A DNA stretch of 64,000 bases from JAUVXJ01 sp964577995 (lineage in GTDB: Bacteria > Chloroflexota > Anaerolineae > UBA7937 > B3-Chlor). Positions 8,099 to 17,415 of this stretch are shown piece after piece. The DNA lies in the NCBI GenBank assembly GCA_964577995.1, contig CAZOBP010000003.1, positions 10,464-74,463 on the forward strand, given 5' to 3'. The position numbers were made by a program, and so were the translations under genes. Each line of letters starts with the position of its first letter. Positions within the stretch are counted from its first letter, which is position 1. The notes beneath the pieces were generated by a model that saw only the letters and a program-made list of their open reading frames with translations, was not told the origin of the DNA and did not search any database.

Positions 8099-8268
8099 AC
8101 TCGCCAGGCAGCCCTCATCGAGGCCAAGGGCGTCCCTGCGTCAGTTCTGTGCTTGCTGATCAGGGCCGGGAGCCACTGCGCGTGTGCTGCTATGCACAAT
8201 ATGTGGTACCCAGGGTTCCTGTACCCACCAGATATTGTGACGAGGCCCACTTTGAGTCATCACCGGAC

Positions 8269-8297
8269 TTTCCAAATCGCACGAGTTGTGCTACAAT
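8269..8297 (+). promoter_or_regulatory. Sigma70-type promoter of gyrB
   Basis: TTTCCA (8269-8274) and TACAAT (8292-8297) are 17 bases apart, upstream of the AAGGAGGT site and the GTG start of gyrB. The -35 is weak, the -10 good. Confidence 0.5.
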
Positions 8298-8332
8298 AGA
8301 AGGAGATAGCGAAGGAGGTCTACTGACAGTAA

Positions 8333-10237
8333 GTGGCACACAACGATCTCGCATACGGCGCCTCTGATATCGAGATTCTCGAGGGGCTCGAGGCTGTACG
8401 GCGCCGTCCAGGAATGTACGTAGGCAGCACCGATGTGCGCGGCCTGCACCATCTGATCTACGAGGTCACCGACAACTCCGTGGACGAGGCCCTTGCGGGC
8501 GTCTGCGATGAGATCAACATCACGATCCACCCTGATCAGTCGGTGACAGTGGTGGACAATGGCCGGGGTATACCTACGGACGCCCACCCGCAGACCGGCA
8601 AGTCGGCACTCGAGGTGGTGCACACCGTCCTGCACTCGGGTGCCAAGTTCGGCGGAGGAGGGTACAAGGTCGCCAGTGGACTTCACGGGGTGGGCGTCTC
8701 CGCAGTCAATGCCCTGTCGGAATGGCTGGAGGTCGAGGTCAAGAGAGACGGCAAGAGGTACTCCCAGCGCTACGAGCGCGGGGTGCCGGTGACTCCGGTG
8801 AAAACGGTGGGCAAGAAGGCGTCGGGAACGGGTACCACGACCACCTTCCTTCCTGACAAGGAGATATTCAAGACGATAGACTACAGATTCGCGCCCCTGG
8901 CCGAGCGCTTTCGCGAGATGGCCTTTCTCACCAAGGGCCTAAGGATTGTGTTCCATGATGAACGTACAGACCAGGAGCGCACATTCTATTTCGAGGGCGG
9001 CACCATATCCTTCGTTCGTCGACTCAATTGGAACCGCAATGCGCTGCATGACCCGATCCACGTCGAGAAGGAAGTGAACGGCGCCGTTGTGGAAGCCGCC
9101 ATGCAGTACACCGACGGCTACGCCGAATCCATCCACGCCTTCGCCAATAACATCAACACCGTTGACGGCGGGACGCACCTGACAGGCTTCCGGTCGGCCC
9201 TCACGAGAAGCATCAACGACTATGCTCGCAAGAACAGCCTCCTCAAAGAGAGCGACCCCAATTTCACCGGCGACGACGTGCGTGAGGGATTGACAGCCAT
9301 CATAAGCGTCAAGCTCGCCGATCCCCAGTTCGAGAGCCAGACCAAGGCCAAGCTGGGCAACGCCGAAGTGAAAGGACTGGTGGAATCAGTCGTGACGGAG
9401 GCCCTCTCCACATTCATGGAGGAGGATCCCAGAGCAGCCAAAGCTATCGTGGAGAAATGCCTGGTGGCGTCCAGGGCCCGTGCGGCTGCGCGAAAGGCCC
9501 GTGATTTGGTGGTGCGCAAGAGCGCTCTAGAGAGTATGACCCTGCCCGGCAAACTGGCAGACTGCTCGGAAAGAGACCCTTCGAGATGCGAACTGTACAT
9601 CGTAGAGGGGGATTCGGCGGGTGGCTCAGCCAAGCAGGGTCGGGACCGCCGCTTCCAGGCCATTCTGCCCCTGCGCGGCAAGATCATCAACGTGGAGAAA
9701 GCGCGCCTCAACAAGATCCTCAGCAACAGGGAGATCGAGGCCCTCATCAGCGCCCTGGGGACGGGCATCGAGGACAGCTTCGACCTCAGCAACCTGCGGT
9801 ACCATCACATCATCGTCATGACTGACGCAGACGTGGACGGTGCCCATATACGCACCCTGCTGCTCACTTTCTTCTTCCGCTACATGGAGCCACTCATCAC
9901 TAGCGGACACCTGTACATCGCTCAACCCCCTCTGTACCGTGTGTCCGCCAAATCCAAGCAGCACTACGTGTACAGCGAGGAAGAGCGAGAGCGCCTGATG
10001 AAGAAGCTGGGCAGAGCCAAGACCGAGCTACAGCGCTACAAAGGCCTCGGGGAGATGAATCCCGATCAGTTGTGGGAGACCACCATGAACCCAGAGTCCA
10101 GGACCCTGCTCCAGGTCGAGGTCGAGGATGCGGTCAGAACGGATAGCACCTTCGACAAGCTGATGGGCCCAGCCGTCCCACCACGCAAGCGCTTCATCCA
10201 GACGCACGCCAAGTCCGTCAGAAACCTGGACATCTAG
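8333..10237 (+). CDS. gyrB: DNA gyrase subunit B
   Basis: The 634-residue protein is the ATPase subunit of type II topoisomerase, which with GyrA introduces negative supercoils. The GHKL ATPase domain shows the YVGST region, the DNSVDEA helix and GLHGVGVS; the Toprim domain shows EGDSAGGSAKQGRDR and the metal site DADVDGAHI; the C-terminus has the QRYKGLGEMNP motif. Length matches bacterial GyrB without the proteobacterial insertion. The start is GTG, because TAA directly precedes it in frame; AAGGAGGT lies 13 bases upstream, slightly far. gyrA is not in the window. ParE is the alternative, but sequence features fit GyrB. Confidence 0.95.
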   Translation: MAHNDLAYGASDIEILEGLEAVRRRPGMYVGSTDVRGLHHLIYEVTDNSVDEALAGVCDEINITIHPDQSVTVVDNGRGIPTDAHPQTGKSALEVVHTVLHSGAKFGGGGYKVASGLHGVGVSAVNALSEWLEVEVKRDGKRYSQRYERGVPVTPVKTVGKKASGTGTTTTFLPDKEIFKTIDYRFAPLAERFREMAFLTKGLRIVFHDERTDQERTFYFEGGTISFVRRLNWNRNALHDPIHVEKEVNGAVVEAAMQYTDGYAESIHAFANNINTVDGGTHLTGFRSALTRSINDYARKNSLLKESDPNFTGDDVREGLTAIISVKLADPQFESQTKAKLGNAEVKGLVESVVTEALSTFMEEDPRAAKAIVEKCLVASRARAAARKARDLVVRKSALESMTLPGKLADCSERDPSRCELYIVEGDSAGGSAKQGRDRRFQAILPLRGKIINVEKARLNKILSNREIEALISALGTGIEDSFDLSNLRYHHIIVMTDADVDGAHIRTLLLTFFFRYMEPLITSGHLYIAQPPLYRVSAKSKQHYVYSEEERERLMKKLGRAKTELQRYKGLGEMNPDQLWETTMNPESRTLLQVEVEDAVRTDSTFDKLMGPAVPPRKRFIQTHAKSVRNLDI

Positions 10238-10355
10238 TCACACGATCCAGAGCAGGGTGAGCGTGGCCCCATGTGCACGAGAAGCACCGCCCCGCGCAAG
10301 AGTATCTCCGGCGAACCCTGTCCCGCGAAGAAAGGTCGCGGGAGGAAGGGCTTGA

Positions 10356-10916
10356 ATGAAACACAGCGAGATTGGATACGACATCATTCCTTCCAGGTTT
10401 GGCGAGGTGACACTCGTCTGGAGGGAAACAGAGAATGGCCCCAGAGTGGTCGAGATCGTGCTGCCGCTCAAGAGCGCCGAGGCATGCGACACTGCCGGTG
10501 TGCGCCGACGACACCCAGCACTGGATCACCTGTGCCAGTCCATCCAGCGCTGTCTGGATGGTGAGGGCGTGGAGTTGCCCACCGACCTCCTCGACTCTAG
10601 CCCGTGCTCGCAGTTTCAGTGGACCGTGCTCATGGCGGAGAGGACCATCCCCAGAGGCCGCGTCGCGTCCTACAGCCGGCTAGCACTCCACGTTGGACGC
10701 CCCAAGGCCGCCAGAGCCGTGGGAACCGCCCTGGCCCGCAATCCGTTTCCCATTGTCATCCCCTGCCACAGGACCGTGCGGACCGACGGCAGCCTTGGTG
10801 GGTTTGGTGGGGGCCTGGACATGAAACGGGCACTTCTCAAGATGGAGGACGTGGCCTTCGACCACCGGGGCAGGGTCAAACCGGAGTTCTTCTGGGATTT
10901 CGGCGCTCGTCCCTGA
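10356..10916 (+). CDS. ogt: Methylated-DNA--protein-cysteine methyltransferase
   Basis: The 186-residue protein transfers alkyl groups from O6-alkylguanine in DNA to its own cysteine, a suicide repair reaction. The active-site PCHR motif is in NPFPIVIPCHRTV, preceded by the helix-turn-helix residues GRVASYSRLA and the RAVGTALARNP segment, and followed by GGFGGG. The N-terminal domain is divergent. The ATG has a GGGAGGAAGG site upstream. It lies 118 bases after gyrB on the same strand. Confidence 0.92.
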   Translation: MKHSEIGYDIIPSRFGEVTLVWRETENGPRVVEIVLPLKSAEACDTAGVRRRHPALDHLCQSIQRCLDGEGVELPTDLLDSSPCSQFQWTVLMAERTIPRGRVASYSRLALHVGRPKAARAVGTALARNPFPIVIPCHRTVRTDGSLGGFGGGLDMKRALLKMEDVAFDHRGRVKPEFFWDFGARP

Positions 10917-11088
10917 ACAAGGTTCTGTCGCTGGTGGCGTGCTTCTTCCCCAGTGGCGAGATCGACCAGTGGCTGGGCTGCTCAAGCGAGCACAGCCCTC
11001 CCCGAGCCGTAAGTGTCACACAACGCCTCCCCGCAAGCGCACGGCCGAGTCAGGGTGCTCCCCCACGAGGCGCTTTCGATGCGACCCA

Positions 11089-11117
11089 TTGACCGGGGGC
11101 CCACTCGCGCGTATAAT
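11089..11117 (+). promoter_or_regulatory. Sigma70-type promoter of the WecG/TagA gene
   Basis: TTGACC (11089-11094) and a consensus TATAAT (11112-11117) are exactly 17 bases apart. Transcription should begin near 11124, which excludes the longest reading-frame start at 11013 and supports ATG 11169. Confidence 0.7.
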
Positions 11118-11168
11118 TGCTCTCAAGCAGCAAGCTCTCAACAGAAGCCTGTGCAGAGTAGAAGCCCT

Positions 11169-11948
11169 ATGGACCCCACCACCAAACGGAGCTCCAGCCC
11201 TCAGAGCAGAACCATGGTCCACCGAGCCCGAATTGACATTCTGGGGATCAAGGTAAGCGATGTGACCGGTGAGGAAGCCCTCGCCAGGATAGAACAGTTC
11301 GTAACGGACGGGCGTCCCCACCTGGTGACAACCGTGAATCCGGAGTTCATCGTCGCAGCTCAGACGGATGCTGCCTTCGCGCAGATCCTGAACCAGGCAG
11401 ACTTGAACCTTGCCGACGGTCAGGGCTTGCTCTGGGCCGCACGCCTGCTAGGCGTATCCCTCACGGAGCGGGTAACGGGCGTGGATACCTTAGTCAGACT
11501 GGCCGAGTTATCAGCCAGGCAAGGATACGCCATCTATCTCCTCGGAGCAGCCGAGGGTGTTGCTGAAGCGGCGGCGCAGGTATTGAAGAGCCGTTTTCCC
11601 GGCCTGCGCGTAGTCGGCACGTATGCGGGGTCGCCCGCTCCTGACGAAGACGACGGAATCGTCGAGCGGATTCGCCGCGCCGATCCGCAACTGCTCTTCG
11701 TGGCCTATGGGGCACCCAGGCAAGAGCAATGGATCGTCCGCAACATGCCTCTGCTACAGGTTCCCGTGGCTATGGGAGTTGGCGGAGCGTTCGATTTCAT
11801 CTCGGGTAAGACCCCTCGGGCACCCGCATGGGTGCAACGGTTGGGTCTAGAGTGGCTACATCGTCTGGCCCATCAGCCATGGCGCTGGCGCCGGATGACG
11901 GCCCTGCCCAGGTTCTGCTGGCTGCTGCTGCGCGAGAGCGCCAGATAG
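11169..11948 (+). CDS. WecG/TagA/CpsF family glycosyltransferase
   Basis: The 259-residue enzyme belongs to GT26, which transfers N-acetylmannosaminuronic acid, ManNAc or glucosyl groups to lipid-linked acceptors in cell-envelope polymer synthesis. Family hallmarks are the TTVNPEF segment, LADGQGLLWAARLLG, the YLLGAAEGVAEAAA loop, and the PRQEQWI plus GVGGAFDFISG stretch. ATG 11169 is chosen because a strong promoter (-10 at 11112) lies downstream of the earlier start; ATG 11214 is a further option. The next gene starts 27 bases after its stop, so an operon with the two membrane protease genes is likely. Confidence 0.88.
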   Translation: MDPTTKRSSSPQSRTMVHRARIDILGIKVSDVTGEEALARIEQFVTDGRPHLVTTVNPEFIVAAQTDAAFAQILNQADLNLADGQGLLWAARLLGVSLTERVTGVDTLVRLAELSARQGYAIYLLGAAEGVAEAAAQVLKSRFPGLRVVGTYAGSPAPDEDDGIVERIRRADPQLLFVAYGAPRQEQWIVRNMPLLQVPVAMGVGGAFDFISGKTPRAPAWVQRLGLEWLHRLAHQPWRWRRMTALPRFCWLLLRESAR

Positions 11949-11974
11949 GAAACACAGAGGAAGGGAAACGCACC

Positions 11975-12826
11975 ATGGATTTCACGACTCTCATCTGGCT
12001 CTTCGTGATCTTTGCAGCATTGACCCCTGCCCTACAGAGAAGATACCAGGAGGCGTGCAGACGGTTCGTCATACAGCGCTTCGAGAAGAAGCGCAACTCC
12101 CGCGTCATCACCCTGATTCACCGCCAGGAGACAATGAGTTTCCTGGGCATCCCGTTTTCTCGCTATCTTGACGTTGATGACTCCGAACAGATTCTGCGAG
12201 CGGTGCGCCTCACACCCGAGGACATGCCCCTGGATCTGATCCTCCACACACCGGGCGGGCTGGTGCTGGCTGCCGAGCAAATCGCGCAGGCTCTGGTACG
12301 GCACCGAGCGAAGGTCACGGTATTCGTGCCTCACTATGCCATGTCAGGTGGGACTCTTCTGGCCCTGGCCGCTGATGAGATCGTGATGGACCGTAACGCT
12401 GTTCTGGGCCCGGTGGATCCACAGGTGGGCGAGTACCCAGCAGTATCCATCCTCAAGGTTCTGGAGAGGAAGGACATCAACCAAATCGACGATGAAACGG
12501 TGATCCTGGCGGACATGGCCGGCAAGGCTATGGAACAGGTCAGGGACACGGTGAGAGAGATCCTGGAAGGTAGCGCTATGCCGGAGGCAGAGGCGCTTCG
12601 CCTCTCAGACACGCTGGCCAGCGGCAGATGGACCCACGACTACCCCATCTCCCTGGAGGAGATCCAGAAGCTGGGACTGCCCGCTCACGACGACATGCCC
12701 AACGAAGTGTACGCACTGATGGATCTGTACCCCCAAGCAGGAGGGCGTCGCCCATCGGTGCAGTACATCCCTACGCCTTATCAACCTCCAGAGAGGAAAG
12801 AAGGAGGCAAAGGAAAGAGAGGATGA
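11975..12826 (+). CDS. Clp-fold SDH family membrane serine protease
   Basis: This 283-residue protein has one N-terminal membrane helix and a crotonase/ClpP-like fold of the SDH_protease family (PF01972). The oxyanion segment HTPGG is near residues 90-94, the nucleophile serine lies in YAMSGGT, and GPVDPQ follows. Related enzymes (SppA-like, NfeD-partner and DUF114 proteins) act in membrane protein quality control. An upstream frame exists from 11828, but ATG 11975 follows GAGGAAGGG and begins the natural N-terminal helix. Its TGA overlaps the ATG of the rhomboid gene (ATGA), so two intramembrane or membrane-linked proteases are co-translated. Confidence 0.87.
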   Translation: MDFTTLIWLFVIFAALTPALQRRYQEACRRFVIQRFEKKRNSRVITLIHRQETMSFLGIPFSRYLDVDDSEQILRAVRLTPEDMPLDLILHTPGGLVLAAEQIAQALVRHRAKVTVFVPHYAMSGGTLLALAADEIVMDRNAVLGPVDPQVGEYPAVSILKVLERKDINQIDDETVILADMAGKAMEQVRDTVREILEGSAMPEAEALRLSDTLASGRWTHDYPISLEEIQKLGLPAHDDMPNEVYALMDLYPQAGGRRPSVQYIPTPYQPPERKEGGKGKRG

Positions 12827-13539
12827 TCCCGCTCGGCGACAATGTCCCCTCCGAACGCACTCCTTTCGTCACCTACGCACTCATCGCCATCAGTGCGCTG
12901 GTCTTCTTCTGGGAGTTGCTGGTGGGTCCCTACGCGGAAGAGCTCATCTACGCGTGGGGCACCACTCCAGCCCACATTGTCCACTGGCAGCAGGACCCGT
13001 GGGTGCTGTCCACCCTGGTGACTTCGGTGTTCCTACATGGTGGCTGGCTGCACCTCATCGGCAACATGCTCTATCTCGCGGTGTTCGGCGACAACGTCGA
13101 AGGGATCATGGGCCACCGGCGTTTCCTGTTCTTCTATCTAACATGCGGCGTTGCCGCGAACCTGGCCCAGATCGCCATAGCGCCCTCCTCGACGGTCCCC
13201 GGCATCGGAGCCAGCGGCGCCATAGCCGGGGTGCTGGCTGCATACTTGCTGTGCTTCCCGAGGGCACGCGTGTTCGTGGGCATCCCTCTCTTGGTGTACA
13301 TGGAGGTGATCGCCCTGCCTGCGATACTGGTGCTCGGATTCTGGTTTGTCGTCCAGCTATTCAATGGAGTCGCCACGATCGGCATGTCCAGCGAGGCGAC
13401 CATGGGTGGGGTCGCGTGGTGGGCCCACATCGGAGGCTTCGCAGCCGGGCTGCTGCTGACCCCCCTCCTGCGTCAGCGCAGGCGCCAGCGCTTTCTGTAC
13501 CTCGACACGATGGATCGCCGTTATCTACGACACCAGTAG
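12823..13539 (+). CDS. Rhomboid family intramembrane serine protease
   Basis: The 238-residue protein has six or seven membrane segments and the rhomboid catalytic dyad: serine in GIGASGAIAG and histidine in WWAHIGGFAAG. The HGGWLHLIGNM loop is also conserved. Rhomboids cleave transmembrane helices of substrate proteins within the membrane. ATG 12823 overlaps the upstream SDH protease stop by 4 bases and has purine-rich AGGAAAGAGAGG before it. The longer upstream frame is a shadow of the preceding gene. Confidence 0.93.
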   Translation: MIPLGDNVPSERTPFVTYALIAISALVFFWELLVGPYAEELIYAWGTTPAHIVHWQQDPWVLSTLVTSVFLHGGWLHLIGNMLYLAVFGDNVEGIMGHRRFLFFYLTCGVAANLAQIAIAPSSTVPGIGASGAIAGVLAAYLLCFPRARVFVGIPLLVYMEVIALPAILVLGFWFVVQLFNGVATIGMSSEATMGGVAWWAHIGGFAAGLLLTPLLRQRRRQRFLYLDTMDRRYLRHQ

Positions 13540-13599
13540 CGTGTTGCGCACAGATCAGTTGCCAAGCCATTGCTCCGCTGCCAGGCAGGGTGAGAAGGG

Positions 13600-13628
13600 T
13601 TGCAGGATGGCACACGATGTGCTAGAAT
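13600..13628 (+). promoter_or_regulatory. Sigma70-type promoter of tRNA-Gln
   Basis: TTGCAG (13600-13605) and TAGAAT (13623-13628) are 17 bases apart. The predicted start near 13635 is about 11 bases before the mature tRNA. Confidence 0.55.
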
Positions 13629-13645
13629 GAAACAGTAACCATCGC

Positions 13646-13717
<72 letters not shown>

Positions 13718-13742
13718 CTTCACAGAGGAGGCAAATAGCCCT

Positions 13743-13763
13743 TACTACGAGGCATTCGTAGTA
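13743..13763 (+). terminator. Hairpin after tRNA-Gln
   Basis: TACTACGA (13743-13750) and TCGTAGTA (13756-13763) form a perfect 8-base stem with loop GGCAT, 25 bases after the tRNA. No U tract follows, so it may be an RNA processing or weak termination element. A second hairpin, CGCGTCC/GGACGCG at 13847-13863, lies before the next gene. Confidence 0.35.
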
Positions 13764-13900
13764 CAGAGCGTGATGGACGAGGACCCACCCAGTACGGGTA
13801 GTGACCAATTGCCGCTCCACGGCGGCTCAAGGCCGAGATACTCTCTCGCGTCCAGCGGACGCGGGGTGATCTTGGCTTTTTCGATTCGTGGGGAGGTTTC

Positions 13901-15250
13901 GTGACGGTTCAAGCTGTGATACTGTCTGGCGGTGCAGGCGAAAGGGCATTCCCCTTGAGCGCCAGCAAACCCAAGCCCATGTTCGAGTTGCTAGGGAGGC
14001 CGTTGCTGGCGTACGTGATCGACAACCTGAGCGCGGCGGGTATCCGGGACGTGATCATCGTCACCGGGCCTGACTCCCACGAGATTCGTGACTACTTCGG
14101 CGACGGTGGCAGTCTCGGGGCGCAGATACGCTACACAACGCAGGAACAGCCCCTGGGCATGGCCAACGCCCTCAAGGCAGCAGAGCAGCTTCTCGAAGAC
14201 CGTTTCTTCATGCTAAACGGCAATGATGTCTTCGAACCGCACCTGCTGAGCAAGGTCTTGGAAAAAGCGGAGCAAAGCGGTGGGGATATGGTGCTGGTGG
14301 GCCGTGAGATGGACCAGCCGTGGAAGTTTGGAGTCTTCGAGTTCACAAACGACAAGGTAACTGCGGTCGTGGAGAAGCCGCCCATGGGCCAAGAGCCCAG
14401 CAATATCGTGGTCGTCGGGGTCTATTTCTTCTCCAGGCTCATCTTCGATTACATAGACCGGACCCCACTCTCCAACTACCAGCTCGAGGCAGCGTACCAG
14501 GGCCTCATCGACGAGGGGAATGTGGAGTTCGTTCCGTACGATGGGGTGTTCGAGTCCTTCAAGTACCCGTGGGACTTGCTGACCATTAACGAGCATCTGA
14601 TGGCCAGATTCATCACCGGGCCAAGGATCAGCCAGCAGGCCAAGATATCCGACAGGGCGGTCATAGACGGCAACGTGATCATCGAGGACGGCGTCAGGGT
14701 CTTGGAGAACGCCGTTGTTCGCGGACCGGCGTACATCGGAGCAAACAGCGTGATCGGCAACAACGTGTTGATCTGGAACCATACCTCCATTGCCGCCAAC
14801 TCGGTGGTGGGCTTCTCCTCAGAGATCAAGCGCTCGCTCATAGCAAGCAACTGCTGGATTCACATGGCGTACGTGGGCGACTCCATCATCTCCGAGAACT
14901 GCTCCCTCGGCGCCGGTACCATCACCGCCAACTACCGCTTCGACGAGGGCCACGTCACCGTCGATGTGGGAGGAGAACCCATCTCCTCCGGTAGCGACAA
15001 GCTGGGCGCCATCATGGGGCCGGACTGCAAGACCGGTTGCAATGCGACCTTGATGCCTGGGGTCAAGGTGGGTCCCCACAGCATCGTGGGACCAGGCGTG
15101 GTGCTGCGTGACGACCTCCCACCAGATTCACTCATACTGGGACCAGCCCCCTACACGACGACCGAGAACGTCATCGAGCTCTCGGCTGAGGCCAAGGAGC
15201 ACAAGATGAAGACGCTTCGCGAGAGAACGCGTAGCGAGTCAGAGACCTAG
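13901..15250 (+). CDS. GlmU-like sugar-1-phosphate nucleotidylyltransferase/acyltransferase
   Basis: The 449-residue protein joins an N-terminal nucleotidyltransferase (about 1-235; LSGGAGERAFPLSASKPKPM with the catalytic arginine and lysine region, and LNGNDVF metal site) to a C-terminal left-handed beta-helix of hexapeptide repeats (about 250-420). This layout matches GlmU-like and archaeal ST0452-type bifunctional enzymes that make UDP-GlcNAc or dTDP-sugars. The substrate cannot be fixed from sequence. The start is GTG 13901 with GGGGAGG 6 bases before it. It leads a run of four same-strand genes through the JAMM peptidase. It is one of two nucleotidyltransferase/beta-helix proteins in the window. 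Confidence 0.85.
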   Translation: MTVQAVILSGGAGERAFPLSASKPKPMFELLGRPLLAYVIDNLSAAGIRDVIIVTGPDSHEIRDYFGDGGSLGAQIRYTTQEQPLGMANALKAAEQLLEDRFFMLNGNDVFEPHLLSKVLEKAEQSGGDMVLVGREMDQPWKFGVFEFTNDKVTAVVEKPPMGQEPSNIVVVGVYFFSRLIFDYIDRTPLSNYQLEAAYQGLIDEGNVEFVPYDGVFESFKYPWDLLTINEHLMARFITGPRISQQAKISDRAVIDGNVIIEDGVRVLENAVVRGPAYIGANSVIGNNVLIWNHTSIAANSVVGFSSEIKRSLIASNCWIHMAYVGDSIISENCSLGAGTITANYRFDEGHVTVDVGGEPISSGSDKLGAIMGPDCKTGCNATLMPGVKVGPHSIVGPGVVLRDDLPPDSLILGPAPYTTTENVIELSAEAKEHKMKTLRERTRSESET

Positions 15251-15266
15251 GAGAGGAGGTCCTCAA

Positions 15267-16523
15267 CTGCACACGGAGAGTTCCATAGAATTGGTGTTGA
15301 TTGGTGCATCATTGCTGCTCACCGCATTTGCAGCAGCTGCGGAGGCGGCGGTGGCGTCAGCCAACCCCTTCCGCGTGAAGAGAATGGCCAAAGACGAGGT
15401 GGCAGGTGCAGGTCGGGTGGACAGCATACTCGAGCGTGAGGAGTGGCACCTCTCGGCACTACTAATCCTCAAGAACTCCGCCCTTATCGTGGCCGCTTGC
15501 TTGACCTCGATACTGGGGCTCAGCTATGTACCGCAGTGGGGCATCGTCGTAGCCATCGTCTCCCTCACCTTGCTTGTGTTGTTCCTGTGTCGGCTCATCC
15601 CTCGGGCCTGGGCCATGCGAGACCCAGAGGCCGCCGCTCTCATGCTAGCCAGGCCGATAGAATTGCTGACGCTTGTGTTGTACCCCTTTGTCCGTGTTTT
15701 CAGAGCGTTGACCGAGTCCTTGATAGACGGGGCCGGACGCACGGAAATGTCGAAAGATGCCGCGGACATCGAGGCCGAGCTCCGCCTGTTCATGGATGCC
15801 GGTGAAGAGGAAGGGTACATCGAGGAAGACGAGAGGCAAATGATAGCCAGCATTTGCGATTTCGATGCAACCCTGGTCAGAGAGATCATGGTGCCGCGTA
15901 TAGACATGGTTGCGCTGGAATTAGGGGCCTCGATCGAGGAAGCCCTGGACGTCATCGTGGAGACTGGCTACTCCCGGATACCCATCTACGAAGGTGCTAT
16001 AGAAAGCATCATCGGCATTCTGAACGCCAAGGACCTACTCGCTCACCTGAGAGACAATGATACCTCGCAGCCAGGGCTGCGCGAGCTCCTGCGCCCCGCC
16101 CATTTCGTCCCCGAGACGAACAAAGTTGGTGAGGTTCTGGAAGAACTGCAAGGCGAGCGAATTCAGATGGCAATCGTTGTCGATGAGTATGGCGGGACCG
16201 CTGGACTGGTAACCGTGGAAGACGCCCTCGAAGAGATCGTGGGCGAGATCGAGGACGAGTACGATACGGCGGAGCCCTTCTGCGAGATGGTCAGCGAGAA
16301 AGAGGCCATCTTCAACGCCCGCATGGACCTGGACGACGTGAACAGGCTGATGAGGACGAGCTTACCCACGGAAGACACAGACACTCTGGGTGGTCTGATC
16401 TACTCCAAGCTCGGAGGCGTGCCCAAGGTGGGCGACGCGGTGACACTCGACGGAGTGAAGATAACCGTGCTGTCCCTGCTGGGTCATCGCATCAAGAAAG
16501 TAAGAGTCGTCAGAGATGAGTGA
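15267..16523 (+). CDS. CBS-domain hemolysin/CNNM-like membrane protein
   Basis: The protein has an N-terminal DUF21-type membrane region (about residues 8-140), two CBS domains (about 200-320, with IMVPRIDM and SRIPIYEG motifs) and a C-terminal CorC/HlyC domain with DTDTLGGLIYSKLG. Relatives act in Mg2+/Co2+ transport or resistance. The standard start would be TTG 15291, but a perfect AGGAGGT (15254-15260) lies 6 bases before CTG 15267, which is in frame and gives the N-terminus LHTESSIEL, so I propose CTG initiation. Its stop overlaps cdd by 8 bases. Confidence 0.87.
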   Translation: MHTESSIELVLIGASLLLTAFAAAAEAAVASANPFRVKRMAKDEVAGAGRVDSILEREEWHLSALLILKNSALIVAACLTSILGLSYVPQWGIVVAIVSLTLLVLFLCRLIPRAWAMRDPEAAALMLARPIELLTLVLYPFVRVFRALTESLIDGAGRTEMSKDAADIEAELRLFMDAGEEEGYIEEDERQMIASICDFDATLVREIMVPRIDMVALELGASIEEALDVIVETGYSRIPIYEGAIESIIGILNAKDLLAHLRDNDTSQPGLRELLRPAHFVPETNKVGEVLEELQGERIQMAIVVDEYGGTAGLVTVEDALEEIVGEIEDEYDTAEPFCEMVSEKEAIFNARMDLDDVNRLMRTSLPTEDTDTLGGLIYSKLGGVPKVGDAVTLDGVKITVLSLLGHRIKKVRVVRDE

Positions 16524-16947
16524 TCAGGAATCGATTGCCGAGCTGATAGCCCTCGGCAAGAAGGCACGCGATCAAGCCTATGCACCCTACTCTCGGTTTC
16601 GAGTGGGTGCCGCGCTACGCACCGCTTCGGGGCGGCTGTACAGCGGCTGCAACGTCGAGAATGCCTCGTATGGGCTAAGCATCTGCGCCGAGCGAGTGGC
16701 CATCTTCAAGGCTGTATCCGAAGGAGAGCGCGAGTTCGAGGCCCTGGCCGTGGTCAGCGAGACCCTGGCTAGCCCCTGTGGAGCATGCCGTCAAGTCCTG
16801 GCCGAGTTTGGACTGGATACGATGGTGATCATTGCAGACCTGGACATGGGGCAACAGGTATCCACAGTGGGTGATCTCTTGCCAGCCGCGTTCACACCCT
16901 CCTCCCTGCCTCGACCTCAGGCGGGGAACCAGGAAGATGCCAGCTAG
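16516..16947 (+). CDS. cdd: Cytidine deaminase
   Basis: This 143-residue homotetrameric-type enzyme deaminates cytidine and deoxycytidine to uridine forms in pyrimidine salvage. The substrate-binding segment YAPYSRFRVGAAL, the NVENASYG loop, the zinc/catalytic CAE (in SICAERVA) and the second zinc site PCGACRQ are all present. The start ATG lies inside the end of the CBS-domain gene, indicating coupling. The tail beyond about residue 128 is slightly longer than usual. Confidence 0.95.
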   Translation: MSDQESIAELIALGKKARDQAYAPYSRFRVGAALRTASGRLYSGCNVENASYGLSICAERVAIFKAVSEGEREFEALAVVSETLASPCGACRQVLAEFGLDTMVIIADLDMGQQVSTVGDLLPAAFTPSSLPRPQAGNQEDAS

Positions 16948-17016
16948 TTAGTGTCCTCTGCCGTGGCGGGAACTAGCCTCTCGCCGGTCGCCCAAGAGTA
17001 CCGACACACAGCGGAG

Positions 17017-17415
17017 ATGATAGAGATCCCGAGGACGTATCTCGCAGAGATGATCGACCACGCTCGCGGAGAGGCTCCAACGGAGGCCTGTGGTATCCTT
17101 GCCGGCAAGGAGGGTCGAGTGTTCAGGCTCTACAGAGCCAGGAACGCCGACCACAGCCCGGTATCGTACCGCTTGGACCCAGAGCAGCAGTACCGTATTT
17201 TCAAGGACATCGAAGTCAGAGAATGGGAGTTGGTCGGCATTTACCACTCGCACCCCTCCACCACCGCGATTCCCTCGGACGTAGACGAGAGGCAAGCGCG
17301 GTATCCAGAATCCTCCCATGTTCTGATCTCGCTGAAAGACCCGGACAACCCACAGGTCAGGTCCTTCCGCATCACAGAGGGGCGGGTCACAGAAGAGGAC
17401 ATCGTGGTCACTTGA
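17017..17415 (+). CDS. M67 family JAMM metallopeptidase
   Basis: The 132-residue protein has the JAB1/MPN+ zinc peptidase motif: glutamate in EACGILAG, then YHSHPS with the two metal histidines, and PSDVDER with the serine and aspartate. Bacterial members remove C-terminal residues from ubiquitin-like sulfur-carrier proteins (Mec+ type) or act in sulfur transfer and signalling. No sulfur carrier gene is nearby. I chose ATG 17017, where the family normally begins; GTG 16951 would add 22 residues. It is the last gene of the 13.9-17.4 kb group. Confidence 0.88.
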   Translation: MIEIPRTYLAEMIDHARGEAPTEACGILAGKEGRVFRLYRARNADHSPVSYRLDPEQQYRIFKDIEVREWELVGIYHSHPSTTAIPSDVDERQARYPESSHVLISLKDPDNPQVRSFRITEGRVTEEDIVVT

